This document shows, piece by piece, positions 17,327 through 25,254 of a DNA stretch of 48,498 nucleotides (its first letter is position 1; every line of letters begins with the position of its first letter). Location: contig JAUYAR010000152.1 of the NCBI GenBank assembly GCA_030693415.1, forward strand, positions 1-48,498. Reading direction: 5' to 3'. A program made the translations under genes and the position numbers. The stretch comes from Candidatus Cloacimonadaceae bacterium (lineage in GTDB: Bacteria; Cloacimonadota; Cloacimonadia; Cloacimonadales; Cloacimonadaceae). A model generated the notes under the pieces. It saw only the letters and a list, made by a program, of their open reading frames with translations. It did no database searches and was not told the origin of the DNA.

Positions 17327-18517
17327 TCAAAAGCAAAGCCCCGCCAGCCATCCTGTGGAAATGGCAGCTTGGATGTTGAATCCGCCGCTGGGGAGATTGT
17401 AGTCCAATATCTCGCCGGCGAAATGCAAGCCGGGGTGGAGCTTGGATTCGAGATTTTGGGCGCGCACTTCTTTGAGAGAAACTCCTCCGGCAGTGAGCAT
17501 CGACGTGGAAAGGCTTTCGATTTCGTTGACGGTGAATTCCAGGTGGCTCAGGATCGAGACGATTTGAAAGCGCGTAGTTTTTTTGACCTGTGCCGCAGGT
17601 TGAGCGGGGTCAATGTTCTTTGTGGATAAAAGCGCCAGTATCAATGCTTCCGGCAAGCCACTGTGTTTCATGCAATTGAGCAGATTCTGACGGGCATATT
17701 TATCCAATAACAGCGGTATTCTTTGTTCCGCGCGGGGTAGCAATTCCAGAATGATGCGGTCTGAACCACTTAAAAGATGAGAGTTATCGAGGATGAGGGG
17801 ACCTGATAAGCCGCTGTGGGTGAAGAGGATGTCGCCTTCGACAACAAAACGTTTTAATGGATTGATCAGAATAGCTTTGATCCTTTTCAGCGAGATCCCG
17901 GAGCAGGAAACGAAGCTTTTGTAAGCGCGAATCTTGACGCTTGCCAAGGCGGGACGGGGTTTCACGATCTTGTGCCCAAGCTGCTTTGTTAGCTCCATAG
18001 CCGAACCGTCCGATCCGGTTTGCGGATAAGAACAGCCTCCTCCGGCGATGATCAGTTTGCGGCATTGATACTCGCTTCCATCTTCGCAGATTACTTGAAA
18101 GCCTTCTCCCGGAAACACTTTCACCACTTTCTTGTCATACTCGATCCGAGACCCTTTTGCCAAAACCAGACGCAAAAGAGTATCTCTCACATCCTCCGCG
18201 TTGAAGCTGGCGGGAAAGACCTTTCCATCCGCGCGCACCGCCACTGGGCAGCCGTTTTCGGTCATCAGGTCTATCAAACCTTGGCTGTCCATTGCAAAGA
18301 GCGAGGGTTTGAGAAAAGCGCCGAACTGTCCGCACTTGAGCAGAAACTCCTCACGGCTCAAGTCATGGGTGAAATTGCATTGTCCCGAACCGCTGAGCAA
18401 AAGTTTCTTACCGGCAATAAGATTGCGTTCCAGGATCAGGCATGGCACGGACGAAGAGATCGCCGCCGCCAAGCCGGCAGGACCGGCACCAATGATAACG
18501 CACGCGAGCCTTTTCAT
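17327..18517 (-). CDS. HI0933-type FAD-dependent oxidoreductase (BaiN/RdsA-like)
   Basis: A 396-residue flavoprotein. The FAD-binding GAGPAG lies at 10-15, then GKKLLLSGSGQCNFTHD, AGGGCSYPQTGSDGSAMELTKQLGHKI, FTHSGLSGPLIL, AGGVSLKEV and the C-terminal FAGEILDYNLPSGGFNIQAAISTGWLAG, all hallmarks of the HI0933/YhiN family. The reaction is unknown for most members; the BaiN assignment used in some annotations should not be taken as function here. The gene starts inside the stop of the TetR-like gene (ATGA), so the two are translationally coupled. Confidence 0.85.
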   Translation of the reverse strand: MKRLACVIIGAGPAGLAAAISSSVPCLILERNLIAGKKLLLSGSGQCNFTHDLSREEFLLKCGQFGAFLKPSLFAMDSQGLIDLMTENGCPVAVRADGKVFPASFNAEDVRDTLLRLVLAKGSRIEYDKKVVKVFPGEGFQVICEDGSEYQCRKLIIAGGGCSYPQTGSDGSAMELTKQLGHKIVKPRPALASVKIRAYKSFVSCSGISLKRIKAILINPLKRFVVEGDILFTHSGLSGPLILDNSHLLSGSDRIILELLPRAEQRIPLLLDKYARQNLLNCMKHSGLPEALILALLSTKNIDPAQPAAQVKKTTRFQIVSILSHLEFTVNEIESLSTSMLTAGGVSLKEVRAQNLESKLHPGLHFAGEILDYNLPSGGFNIQAAISTGWLAGLCF

Positions 18518-18738
18518 ATTGTATCCTCTCTGGCGAGCCTGCCATAGACGATGAGCGCGTCTTTGCCGGAATAGTATTTGTAAAAGGTGGCCTTGCTCAC
18601 TTTTGTCGTGGCGCAGACATCTTCGATGGTCACGCGCTGAAAACCGTGTCTTTTGAACTGCGAAAATTCCGTATCCACCAACGCAGCTTTTTTTTTTCCA
18701 ATCCCTTCCGGGATCAGAGCTTCAATGATTTCGTCCAT
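18514..18738 (-). CDS. TetR-type HTH-only protein
   Basis: 74 residues. Positions about 20-65 form the TetR DNA-binding domain, with the helix-turn-helix TIEDVCATTKVSKATFYKYYSGKDALI. TetR proteins are normally about 190 residues with a ligand-binding C-terminal domain, which is missing here. The frame is open to a stop that overlaps the flavoprotein start by 4 bp, and a coupled start argues for a real short protein rather than random decay. It could bind DNA as a small dimer, or be a truncated gene that keeps translation of its partner going. It probably controls its own operon, but no operator was identified. Confidence 0.6.
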   Translation of the reverse strand: MDEIIEALIPEGIGKKKAALVDTEFSQFKRHGFQRVTIEDVCATTKVSKATFYKYYSGKDALIVYGRLAREDTI

Positions 18739-18841
18739 GATATACGTTTATCCTCTATATTTATGTTTATGATGCCAGTGATCTATTTGCATATATTATG
18801 TCCAGCGAAAGTTCATGGTTAAACTTGCTGAAACACTATCT

Positions 18842-18866
18842 CCGCAGCATCGGCATGCTGCGCTAC
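18842..18866 (-). repeat. REP-like palindrome
   Basis: CCGCAGCATCGGCATGCTGC then GCTAC. This is the reverse of the GTAGCGCAGCATGCCGATGC form at 27488 and 33774. The central GCAGCAT/ATGCTGC arms form a hairpin. Confidence 0.85.
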
Positions 18867-18982
18867 CCATTGGGAAGCCAAACTCTGATTCGGCAGTGTG
18901 GAATCTGGAAATCGGACGGAATCGGAATTCACCACCACCAAAAAAGATCACTTTGCCCTTCCCGCTTGACTGCGTCTATCAT

Positions 18983-19056
18983 GCGTTAATCAAGCGTTAA
19001 TCAAGCGTTAGTTTTATTACGCTTGATTAAGGCTTGATTAAGGCTTGATTAACGCT
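18983..19056 (+). repeat. TTAATCAAGCG palindromic element, longest copy
   Basis: GCGTTAATCAAG units, then the core TTAGTTTTATTA, then the complementary CTTGATTAA units repeated three times and ending AACGCT. Arms are iterated, so copy lengths vary between sites. It can form a large AT-rich cruciform or hairpin. Confidence 0.85.
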
Positions 19057-19270
19057 TTGGAAAGAGAGCAAAAGCGGAAAACACTGTGCTGCAGCGACAT
19101 GGGTGTATGATGGATAGGAGGATAGATGGAATAGATCATATCTCCCTTCAAGTGAACAGGTGAACGGGTGAATGGGTGAATAAGTGAATGGATGAGCTGC
19201 AGCGCGGGAACCGACGGGGACGTCGGTAATTCCATATTCCGTCCTACGGACTGATCAAGGTTGAAATTGA

Positions 19271-19367
19271 TATCATCTCTCTTATCTTATCTCTCTTATC
19301 TCATCTCTCATCTCTCATCTCTCATCTCTCTTATCTTATCTCTCATCTCTCATCTCCCATCTCCACT
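19271..19367 (+). repeat. (ATCTCTC)n / (ATCTCTTATCTT)n low-complexity array
   Basis: An almost pure pyrimidine-rich tandem array of ATCTCTC and ATCTCTTATCTT words, running up to the end of phoU. It lies just downstream of the phosphate operon. Repeat number is likely to vary by replication slippage. Confidence 0.85.
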
Positions 19368-20021
19368 TCAATCCGCATCCGCGTGGTGTTTGATCACTTT
19401 TCCCTGTGCCAGATAGACGGTGTTTTCCGCGATATTGGTGGATAGATCGGCAATGCGTTCGAGGTTTTTGGCGATGCGCAAGACGTGCAGAAAGTCTTCG
19501 ATGATCTGGGGACTTTGTTTCATCAGTTCGATTAGGTGGGCGGTGATGCCGCGGTTGAGGTCATCCACGATGCTATCGTCATGGCAGATTTGGCGGGAGA
19601 GTTCCACGTCCTCGTTGGTGAAGGCGGTGATGCTTTGTTTGAGCATGGCAAGGGCTTTGACCTTCATCTCCATAAGTTCTGGGATCAGATTCAGGATCGG
19701 GTTTCCACTGAGGATGGAAGAGCTTTCGGCGATATTCACCGCCTGGTCTCCGAGCCTTTCCAAATCGTTATTTATCTTGTATATCATGAGGATGACGCGC
19801 AGGTCTTTGGCTTCCGGTTGATATAGTGCGATCAGGCGTGTGCAGAGGTTTTCGATCTCGATCTCGAGTTGGTTGACGCGGGTTTCAAAGACCATCACGT
19901 CTTCGAGACTGCCACCGCTCACGCTTTTGATACCGGTGAAACACATCGCCACCATATTTTCCACCAGTCCGGCTTCCGCCATCAGCAACTTTTTCAGTTC
20001 GCTAATCTTTTCTATGAGCAT
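19368..20021 (-). CDS. phoU: Phosphate transport system regulator PhoU
   Basis: A 217-residue cytoplasmic all-helical protein with the two PhoU repeats. The metal-binding E/D-x3-D signatures are DLERLGDQAVNIAE in the first repeat and NLERIADLSTNIAE in the second. PhoU damps PhoR signalling when phosphate is plentiful, acting with the Pst transporter. GGAG sits upstream of the ATG. It is the last gene of the pst run, 36 bp after pstB, and is followed by repeats rather than a clear terminator. Confidence 0.93.
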   Translation of the reverse strand: MLIEKISELKKLLMAEAGLVENMVAMCFTGIKSVSGGSLEDVMVFETRVNQLEIEIENLCTRLIALYQPEAKDLRVILMIYKINNDLERLGDQAVNIAESSSILSGNPILNLIPELMEMKVKALAMLKQSITAFTNEDVELSRQICHDDSIVDDLNRGITAHLIELMKQSPQIIEDFLHVLRIAKNLERIADLSTNIAENTVYLAQGKVIKHHADAD

Positions 20022-20057
20022 TCAAATCTCCTTCTATTGTATAAATTAATCAAGACA

Positions 20058-20816
20058 TCAACCAAACACACCGGTTAAATATGCTTCGGTGCGGGAATCC
20101 GTGGGAACGGTGAATACCCGTTGGGTTTCGCCAAATTCTACTAATTCACCCAGATACATGAACGCAGTGTAATCCGAGATTCTGCCTGCTTGAGCGATGT
20201 TGTGAGTGACGATCAGGATGCTCACCTGTTTTTTGAGTTCCACGCAGAGCTCTTCCACTTTGGCGGTGGCTTGGGGATCGAGCGCGGAGGTGGGTTCGTC
20301 CAAAAGCAGGATGCGGGGGTTGTTTGCCAAAGCCCTCGCGATGCAAAGTCGCTGTTGCTGTCCACCGGATAGGGACATCGCGGATTCGTTTAATCTATCT
20401 TTCACTTCATCCCAGAGCCAGGCGTCCCGGAGGCTTTTTTCCACGCGGGTGTGAATCTCGCACTTGGAATATTTGCCCTGAATGCTGAGTCCGAAGGCGA
20501 CGTTGTTGTAGATGGATTTGGGGAAAGGATTTGGCTTTTGAAACACCATGCCGACGCGCGAACGAATGTTTGTGACCATTGCCCCCGGGGCATAGATGTT
20601 TTCAGCGTCGAGCAGGACTCTGCCTTCGATGCGGGTGCCGTCGATGAGGTCGTTCATACGGTTGAAGCAGCGTAGCAGGCTGGATTTTCCGCAGCCTGAA
20701 GGGCCGATCATGGCGGTGATGCGATGTTCGAACACGCAGAGATTGACATCATGCAGCACGTGGTTCTGTCCGAACCAAAGATTCAGACTTTCAGTGCGAA
20801 TGTGGGCTTTTACCAT
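20058..20816 (-). CDS. pstB: Phosphate ABC transporter ATP-binding protein PstB
   Basis: A 252-residue ABC ATPase that powers phosphate import at the inner membrane. Walker A is GPSGCGKSS at 38-46; the Q-loop lies in [12 protein letters not shown], a PstB-diagnostic sequence. The signature is LSGGQQQR, Walker B is ILLLDEP, and the switch histidine is in VTHN. The FNRMNDLI segment also fits PstB. It overlaps pstA by 7 bp. Confidence 0.96.
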   Translation of the reverse strand: MVKAHIRTESLNLWFGQNHVLHDVNLCVFEHRITAMIGPSGCGKSSLLRCFNRMNDLIDGTRIEGRVLLDAENIYAPGAMVTNIRSRVGMVFQKPNPFPKSIYNNVAFGLSIQGKYSKCEIHTRVEKSLRDAWLWDEVKDRLNESAMSLSGGQQQRLCIARALANNPRILLLDEPTSALDPQATAKVEELCVELKKQVSILIVTHNIAQAGRISDYTAFMYLGELVEFGETQRVFTVPTDSRTEAYLTGVFG

Positions 20817-21658
20817 TTTCTTTTTCTCCTGATGTGATAACGGATGGCGATGGCGAGAGAGCTGACTCCCAAGACAAGGATAAGCAGAACCACGGCGGAG
20901 CCATAGGCGATGGGGGTCTGCAATTTGGAGTTTGAACCCTCGGTCATCAGCGCGAATATGTGATATGGCAGAGCCATGACTTCGTGAAAGATGGATTTGG
21001 GCAATTGCCGCGAATAGAAGGTCGCGGCGGTGAACATGATCGGAGCCGTTTCTCCGGCGACGCGTCCCACGCTGATGATGGCGCCGGTGAGGATGTTTGG
21101 CAATGCAGTTGGGAGAATTATCCGTAAAATAGTCTGTCTTTCGGTGGCGCCCAAAGCCATCGAGGCGTCGATGAAGTCTCTCGGAACGCCGCGCATGGCT
21201 TCTTCCGAGGCATTAATGATGATCGGCAATGCCAGGATCGCCAGAGTGAAGGCGCCGGCGATCAGCGAGACGTCGAACTTCATCAGATTCACAAATACCG
21301 CCATGCCAAAGAGACCGTAGATGATCGAAGGGATGCCTGCCAGAGTGTTGATTGAGATCCTCACGATCTGCATCAAGAGGCGCGGCTTGCCATAGTTATT
21401 CAGATAGATCGCGGTGAAGATCCCCAATGGCAAGGCGATGCTGATCGATAGCAGGGTCAGATACAAAGTGCCCAGAATGGCGGGATAGATGCCTCCGGAG
21501 GTCATTGCATCCCGCGGTGGCTGGGTCAAAAAGGTCCATGATATGGAGCTCAGACCCTTGCTGAAGATGCTGTAAAGAAAGATGATAAGCGCGATCGTCG
21601 TGAAGATGATGCAGGCTCCGAGGATACCAACGCCGAGGACGTTCTTCAGCTTTCTCAT
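20810..21658 (-). CDS. pstA: Phosphate ABC transporter permease PstA
   Basis: A 282-residue permease with about six membrane helices. The EAA loop region appears as [41 protein letters not shown], which contacts PstB. The motif [15 protein letters not shown] is typical of Pst permeases. Its ATG overlaps the pstC stop (ATGA), ensuring equal synthesis of the two permeases. Confidence 0.95.
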   Translation of the reverse strand: MRKLKNVLGVGILGACIIFTTIALIIFLYSIFSKGLSSISWTFLTQPPRDAMTSGGIYPAILGTLYLTLLSISIALPLGIFTAIYLNNYGKPRLLMQIVRISINTLAGIPSIIYGLFGMAVFVNLMKFDVSLIAGAFTLAILALPIIINASEEAMRGVPRDFIDASMALGATERQTILRIILPTALPNILTGAIISVGRVAGETAPIMFTAATFYSRQLPKSIFHEVMALPYHIFALMTEGSNSKLQTPIAYGSAVVLLILVLGVSSLAIAIRYHIRRKRKW

Positions 21659-22524
21659 CGTTTCACCCTCTTCAGAAAGACGAGTTCCGTGACCAGATTG
21701 GTCACCAAAGTGATGACGAAGAGCACGATCGCGATGGCAAAGAGCGAGCGGTAGTGCAGATCTCCGACTACGGTTTCACCCATTTCCGCAGCTATGGTGG
21801 AAGTCATTGGTCGGATCGATTGAAAGATGCTGGATGGGATCTGAGCCGAACCGCCAGCTACCATCAACACGACCATCGTTTCACCGATAGCCCTGCCAAA
21901 TCCCAAAAGGATGCTGCCAATGATGCCGCTTTTTGCAGCAGGAACGACCACGCGGGTGATGGTTTCCCATTTCGTCGCTCCCAATGCGAATGAAGCTTCC
22001 CGCAGAGCTTTCGGAACGCTGGAAAGCGCGTCCTCGCTCATGCTGGCAATGATCGGAACCACCATCAAACCGAGGATGATCGAGGAGGTCAGCATATTCA
22101 AACCGGTGGGCAGATCGAAGGTTTCGCGGATCAGGGGAGCCAAAAAAGCCATTCCAAAGAGTCCATAAACCACTGAAGGGATTGCCGCTAACAGTTCGAT
22201 CACCGGCTTTGCCATTTCCCTGAGGCGAAAACCAGCTATCTCGGAGATGAAAATGGCGGATCCGAGCCCCAGCGGAACGGCGATGATCAAAGCTCCCAAT
22301 GTAGCATAAAACGAACCCGCGATCAGAGTCCAGATGCCAAATTGCGCGTCCTCGTGGGTGGGATACCATGCCTTGGTGAATAGAAACTCCAAAAAACCAA
22401 CCGACTTGAAGAGCGGTATCCCCTCATAGAATACGCTGGCAATAATGCCAAACAAAAACAGAATCGTTGCCAGCGCGGCAACGTAAGTGATCATCTTGAA
22501 AGTCTTTTCTTTAAATGCTTCCAT
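21655..22524 (-). CDS. pstC: Phosphate ABC transporter permease PstC
   Basis: A 289-residue permease partner of PstA, with about six helices. Signatures are AIPSVVYGLFGMAFLAPLIR and the EAA loop EDALSSVPKALREASFALGATKWETITRVVVPAAKSGIIG. It lies after pstS, separated by an 83-bp gap that contains a strong hairpin. Confidence 0.95.
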   Translation of the reverse strand: MEAFKEKTFKMITYVAALATILFLFGIIASVFYEGIPLFKSVGFLEFLFTKAWYPTHEDAQFGIWTLIAGSFYATLGALIIAVPLGLGSAIFISEIAGFRLREMAKPVIELLAAIPSVVYGLFGMAFLAPLIRETFDLPTGLNMLTSSIILGLMVVPIIASMSEDALSSVPKALREASFALGATKWETITRVVVPAAKSGIIGSILLGFGRAIGETMVVLMVAGGSAQIPSSIFQSIRPMTSTIAAEMGETVVGDLHYRSLFAIAIVLFVITLVTNLVTELVFLKRVKR

Positions 22525-22544
22525 ATTGCACCTTATACGGCTTC

Positions 22545-22571
22545 GGCACCGTGGAGCGAATCCACGGTGCC
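22545..22571 (-). promoter_or_regulatory. Intercistronic hairpin between pstS and pstC
   Basis: GGCACCGTGGA (22545-22555) and TCCACGGTGCC (22561-22571) form a perfect 11-bp stem with a 5-base loop. There is no T-run after it on the transcribed strand, so it is more likely an mRNA-stabilising or partial attenuation element that raises PstS over the permeases than a full terminator. Confidence 0.7.
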
Positions 22572-22607
22572 AATGCAGCCGAGTAGATTATGAGTAAGGA
22601 GGTTCAT

Positions 22608-23423
22608 TTAGTTTAGGGTGATAAAGCCCTGTTTTCTGACGATCGCCTGACCTTCTGCAGATTGGATGAAGGCGATGAACTTGCCGATCTCGCCGGTGGC
22701 TTTGCCGTTTGTGTACATATAGAGCTTGCGGGAGATCTTGTAAGTTCCGGATTTGATCGTGCTTTCACTGGGCATGATCTTTTCGACGGTCAGGACCTTG
22801 ACGTCGTCCGTGATATAGCCCAATCCCGCATAGCCAATGGCTCCCGGTGTGCTGGCTACGGTGGTGACCACGGCGTTGTTTGAGGCGAGCAATTGGGCGG
22901 AGGGATCGACCTTGGCGCCGCCGAGGGCTTTTTCGTTGAAGACTTCAAAGGTTCCGGAAGCCACGTCTCTGGAGACGACTACGATCGGCAGGCTGGGTCC
23001 GCCCAGCTCTTTCCAGTTTTTGATCTTGCCGGTATAGATGCCTTTGATCTGGGCAATAGTGATATCCTTGACGCCATTTGTGCGGTGCACGACCATGGCG
23101 ATGCCGTCATTTGCCACGGCATAACCGATGGGGTTGATGCCCTTGGATTTGGCGGTGGAGATCTCTTTGGATTTGATCGGACGTGAGGAATTGGCGATAT
23201 CGACGGTGCCGTTTTGCAGAGCGGCAATGCCTACTCCGGAACCACCTCCGCGAACGGAGATGTTGACGCCGGGATGTTTGTCCATGTAGGCTTCAGCTCC
23301 TGCCTGAGCAACCGGAAGGACGGTGGTGGAACCTGAACAGGTGATCTGGTTACCCTTCTGGGCAAAGAGCGGAAGCGAGATCAGCAGGGCTGCGACGATG
23401 AGGATGATGATAGTGTTTTTCAC
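22608..23423 (-). CDS. pstS: Phosphate-binding periplasmic protein PstS
   Basis: 271 residues with a signal peptide (hydrophobic 4-19, likely cut after LFAQ). The phosphate-binding loops SGSTTVLP, RGGGSGVGIAAL, NSSRPIKSKE and SRDVASGTFEVFNE are all present. The GTG start at 23423 is chosen because GGAG lies just upstream and the signal peptide begins there; a longer reading from 23462 adds residues with no signal character. It begins 11 bp after the porin stop, so porin and PstS are co-expressed, as suits a phosphate uptake pathway across both membranes. Confidence 0.95.
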   Translation of the reverse strand: MKNTIIILIVAALLISLPLFAQKGNQITCSGSTTVLPVAQAGAEAYMDKHPGVNISVRGGGSGVGIAALQNGTVDIANSSRPIKSKEISTAKSKGINPIGYAVANDGIAMVVHRTNGVKDITIAQIKGIYTGKIKNWKELGGPSLPIVVVSRDVASGTFEVFNEKALGGAKVDPSAQLLASNNAVVTTVASTPGAIGYAGLGYITDDVKVLTVEKIMPSESTIKSGTYKISRKLYMYTNGKATGEIGKFIAFIQSAEGQAIVRKQGFITLN

Positions 23424-23434
23424 TGAAAACTCCT

Positions 23435-24553
23435 TTATTTTATGGTGCTGGAAAAGCGCCATTTGAGCTGTGCCATGACCTGAAGCGCGTCTTTCATGCC
23501 ATTGGCGTAGGAGGGGCCGGACTCGTCTTCGTTGTAGGTCTTTTGGGTAACGTTGAGCTGCACCTGAAACTTCGGATTGAAGCTCTCGTCGTGCATGACG
23601 TTATAGTTCACTCCGCCGGTGATGGCGTTTTGCAGATACTTGGAAGCTGCGACGGGATTGTCGGTTTCGTCCCATTGATCATATCTGCCGATGATCTGGA
23701 TGTCGGTACCGATCAAAGAGTAGAGATTCAGGATCGGCATCAGCATAAAGCCATTGGCAGCATAATCTTTGGCGGGATCGTTGGGAAACTTCATGTCTTT
23801 GGAGATATATTCCGCCCAGACATCCACAGGACCATAGGCAAGGCGCAGCACGCCATCCATGAGAGCTTGTTCCTGATAAGTGGCGACGGCGCTGTTGTCG
23901 GAAAGCTTCTTTTCGCGCTCGACGCTGTTGGTCATATAGGAACCGCCTATGGTAATGCCGGGGATCGGTGTAAGGCGCAGATTGGCAAGGTATTCCATGC
24001 GGGTGTTGTCTTTGAGGTTGACGCCAAACTTCTTGTAGCCTTCGCCATTATAGACGCCAAAGGCATACTCGCCGAATCCGGCGGGCAGGAAGCCATTGAG
24101 GGTCACGCCATAGTCTGCGGAAATGGCTACTTTGTATTCATCGGTGGGGGCTTTGCCGATCAGGGTGTAGTTCCAGTCATAGATGGTGCCGAAATACACT
24201 TTCTGCAGACCCACGGTCAAGGTCATATCCGGAACGGGGACGAGATTGGCAAAATCCACAAAGCCATACTTGAGTTTGAGACCGGCGCCGTCGCCGATCA
24301 GGTCTGTGGAAAACATATCGACGGTGAAGCGGGCGTTGGTATTTTCGCTAAACTTGGTTCTCAGATCGACGTAGCCGCGATCGAGGGCAAAATAGTTCTT
24401 TTTCACGATGTTGCTGCTATCCGCGGCGGATTTTCCGCTCTCCATGGTCCAGCGGCTCCAAAATTCGCCGCCCAATCTGGTTTCTTGCGCCGTCATCATT
24501 GCCGGCACCGCGATGATCGCGATAAGTAAGATAATCCAAAGCTTGGATCTCAT
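23435..24553 (-). CDS. Outer-membrane beta-barrel porin, probable phosphate-linked
   Basis: 372 residues with a signal peptide (LLIAIIAVPAMMTAQ) and alternating amphipathic strands throughout, ending LKWRFSSTIK. Features resemble OprO/OprP-like phosphate-selective porins, for example the early LGGEFWSRW and FALDRGYVDLRTKF strands. Selectivity is inferred from its place as the first gene before pstS, not from identified lysine ladders. GGAG precedes ATG 24553. The candidate Pho box lies 62-89 bp upstream of the start. Confidence 0.75.
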   Translation of the reverse strand: MRSKLWIILLIAIIAVPAMMTAQETRLGGEFWSRWTMESGKSAADSSNIVKKNYFALDRGYVDLRTKFSENTNARFTVDMFSTDLIGDGAGLKLKYGFVDFANLVPVPDMTLTVGLQKVYFGTIYDWNYTLIGKAPTDEYKVAISADYGVTLNGFLPAGFGEYAFGVYNGEGYKKFGVNLKDNTRMEYLANLRLTPIPGITIGGSYMTNSVEREKKLSDNSAVATYQEQALMDGVLRLAYGPVDVWAEYISKDMKFPNDPAKDYAANGFMLMPILNLYSLIGTDIQIIGRYDQWDETDNPVAASKYLQNAITGGVNYNVMHDESFNPKFQVQLNVTQKTYNEDESGPSYANGMKDALQVMAQLKWRFSSTIK

Positions 24554-24599
24554 GTGGTCTCTCCTTTTTCGGGTATGTTTTTTTTGTTCATACGCTCTG

Positions 24600-24642
24600 A
24601 TAATACGAAGAGATTGTTAGGTTTTGATGAAGGCTGTGTTAA
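24600..24642 (-). promoter_or_regulatory. Candidate Pho box and -10 for the porin-pst operon
   Basis: Read on the minus strand: TTAACA (24642-24637), TTCATC (24631-24626) and CTAACA (24620-24615), spaced by exactly 11 bp as in PhoB/PhoP direct-repeat sites. Nine bases further comes TATTAT (24605-24600), a -10 at the distance seen when a Pho box replaces the -35. No other -35 is evident. The pattern is visible in the sequence; the binding is inferred. Confidence 0.6.
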
Positions 24643-24721
24643 GATAGCTTTATTGTTTGTGGCGCTCAGGAGGAGAGAGCTTGCCTGATCATGGATGAAG
24701 CCCTCAGGCAGGGCAAAAGGG

Positions 24722-24750
24722 GGCCAAAAGCCCTAAATGGCTTTTGGGCC
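24722..24750 (-). terminator. Hairpin at the end of the sigma-factor gene
   Basis: GGCCAAAAGCC (24722-24732) pairs with GGCTTTTGGGCC (24739-24750) across the stop codon of the sigma gene. On the minus strand it is followed by a C-rich then T-rich stretch rather than a pure T-run, so it may attenuate rather than end transcription. Confidence 0.45.
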
Positions 24751-25254
24751 GGAGCTGCTGCTTTTGAGGCGGCGCAAAGCTTTCTGGCGGAGTAGCTTGA
24801 CCCTCTCGTTGCTGATCGAAAGAGCGCACGCGATCTCTTTTATGCTGAGGCGCTTCTCATAGCTGAGGATCAGGATCTGTCGCTCCAGAGGAGGCATGTC
24901 ATCGGGGAGCCCCAAGTCCGTGTCTGCCGATGGTTCCGGCTCCGCTGAGATCTGTTCGGGAAGCTCATTGCCACCGGCCTGGGCAAGGTTTCCGCTTTCA
25001 CGGTCGATGGCTTCCAGTACGCGTTTCTTGATCCAATAGACGGCATAGGTGGAAAACTTGGCTTCGTAACCCTGTTCAAAGCGCTTGTAGGCTTCCAAAA
25101 GACCGATCAGCGCCTCTTGTTTAAGGTCTTCCACCGGAACGCTGGAGCGACGGTAGGAAAGCGCGATGCTGAAAGCCAGGGGAGCATATTCGCCGATCAG
25201 ACTGTCCTGATCGGCTGGAAAGCCTTTATCCACAGTACTTTTCGTTGGTTTCAT
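24733..25254 (-). CDS. Small sigma-70 family RNA polymerase sigma factor
   Basis: 173 residues. Region 2 at about 17-87 includes VEDLKQEALIGLLEAYKRFEQGYEAKFSTYAVYWIKKRVLEAID, close to the -10-reading and core-binding sequence of group 1-3 sigmas. A short acidic linker follows, then region 4 at about 118-165 with the helix-turn-helix LSIKEIACALSISNERVKLLRQKALRRLK. Regions 1 and 3 are absent. The start overlaps phoR by 29 bp, so it is translated in the phoBR unit. A sigma factor is not a standard member of the Pho system; it could redirect polymerase under phosphate limitation. Confidence 0.85.
   Translation of the reverse strand: MKPTKSTVDKGFPADQDSLIGEYAPLAFSIALSYRRSSVPVEDLKQEALIGLLEAYKRFEQGYEAKFSTYAVYWIKKRVLEAIDRESGNLAQAGGNELPEQISAEPEPSADTDLGLPDDMPPLERQILILSYEKRLSIKEIACALSISNERVKLLRQKALRRLKSSSSGPKAI

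Larger units (their letters stand above)
18739..19367. other. Repeat-rich intergenic region
   Basis: No gene supported. It contains a REP-like hairpin (18842-18866), sequence resembling that following the REP at 33774 in inverted orientation (18867-18960), the TTAATCAAGCG palindrome (18983-19056), a GTGAA(C/T)GGGTGAA-type array (19150-19190), and the ATCTCT microsatellite (19271-19367). Confidence 0.75.

Noticed and set aside
23543-24529. 328-codon open frame antisense to the porin gene
   Set aside because: It lies wholly opposite a well-formed porin gene with signal peptide and ribosome site, shows no domain, and is explained by codon bias on the other strand.
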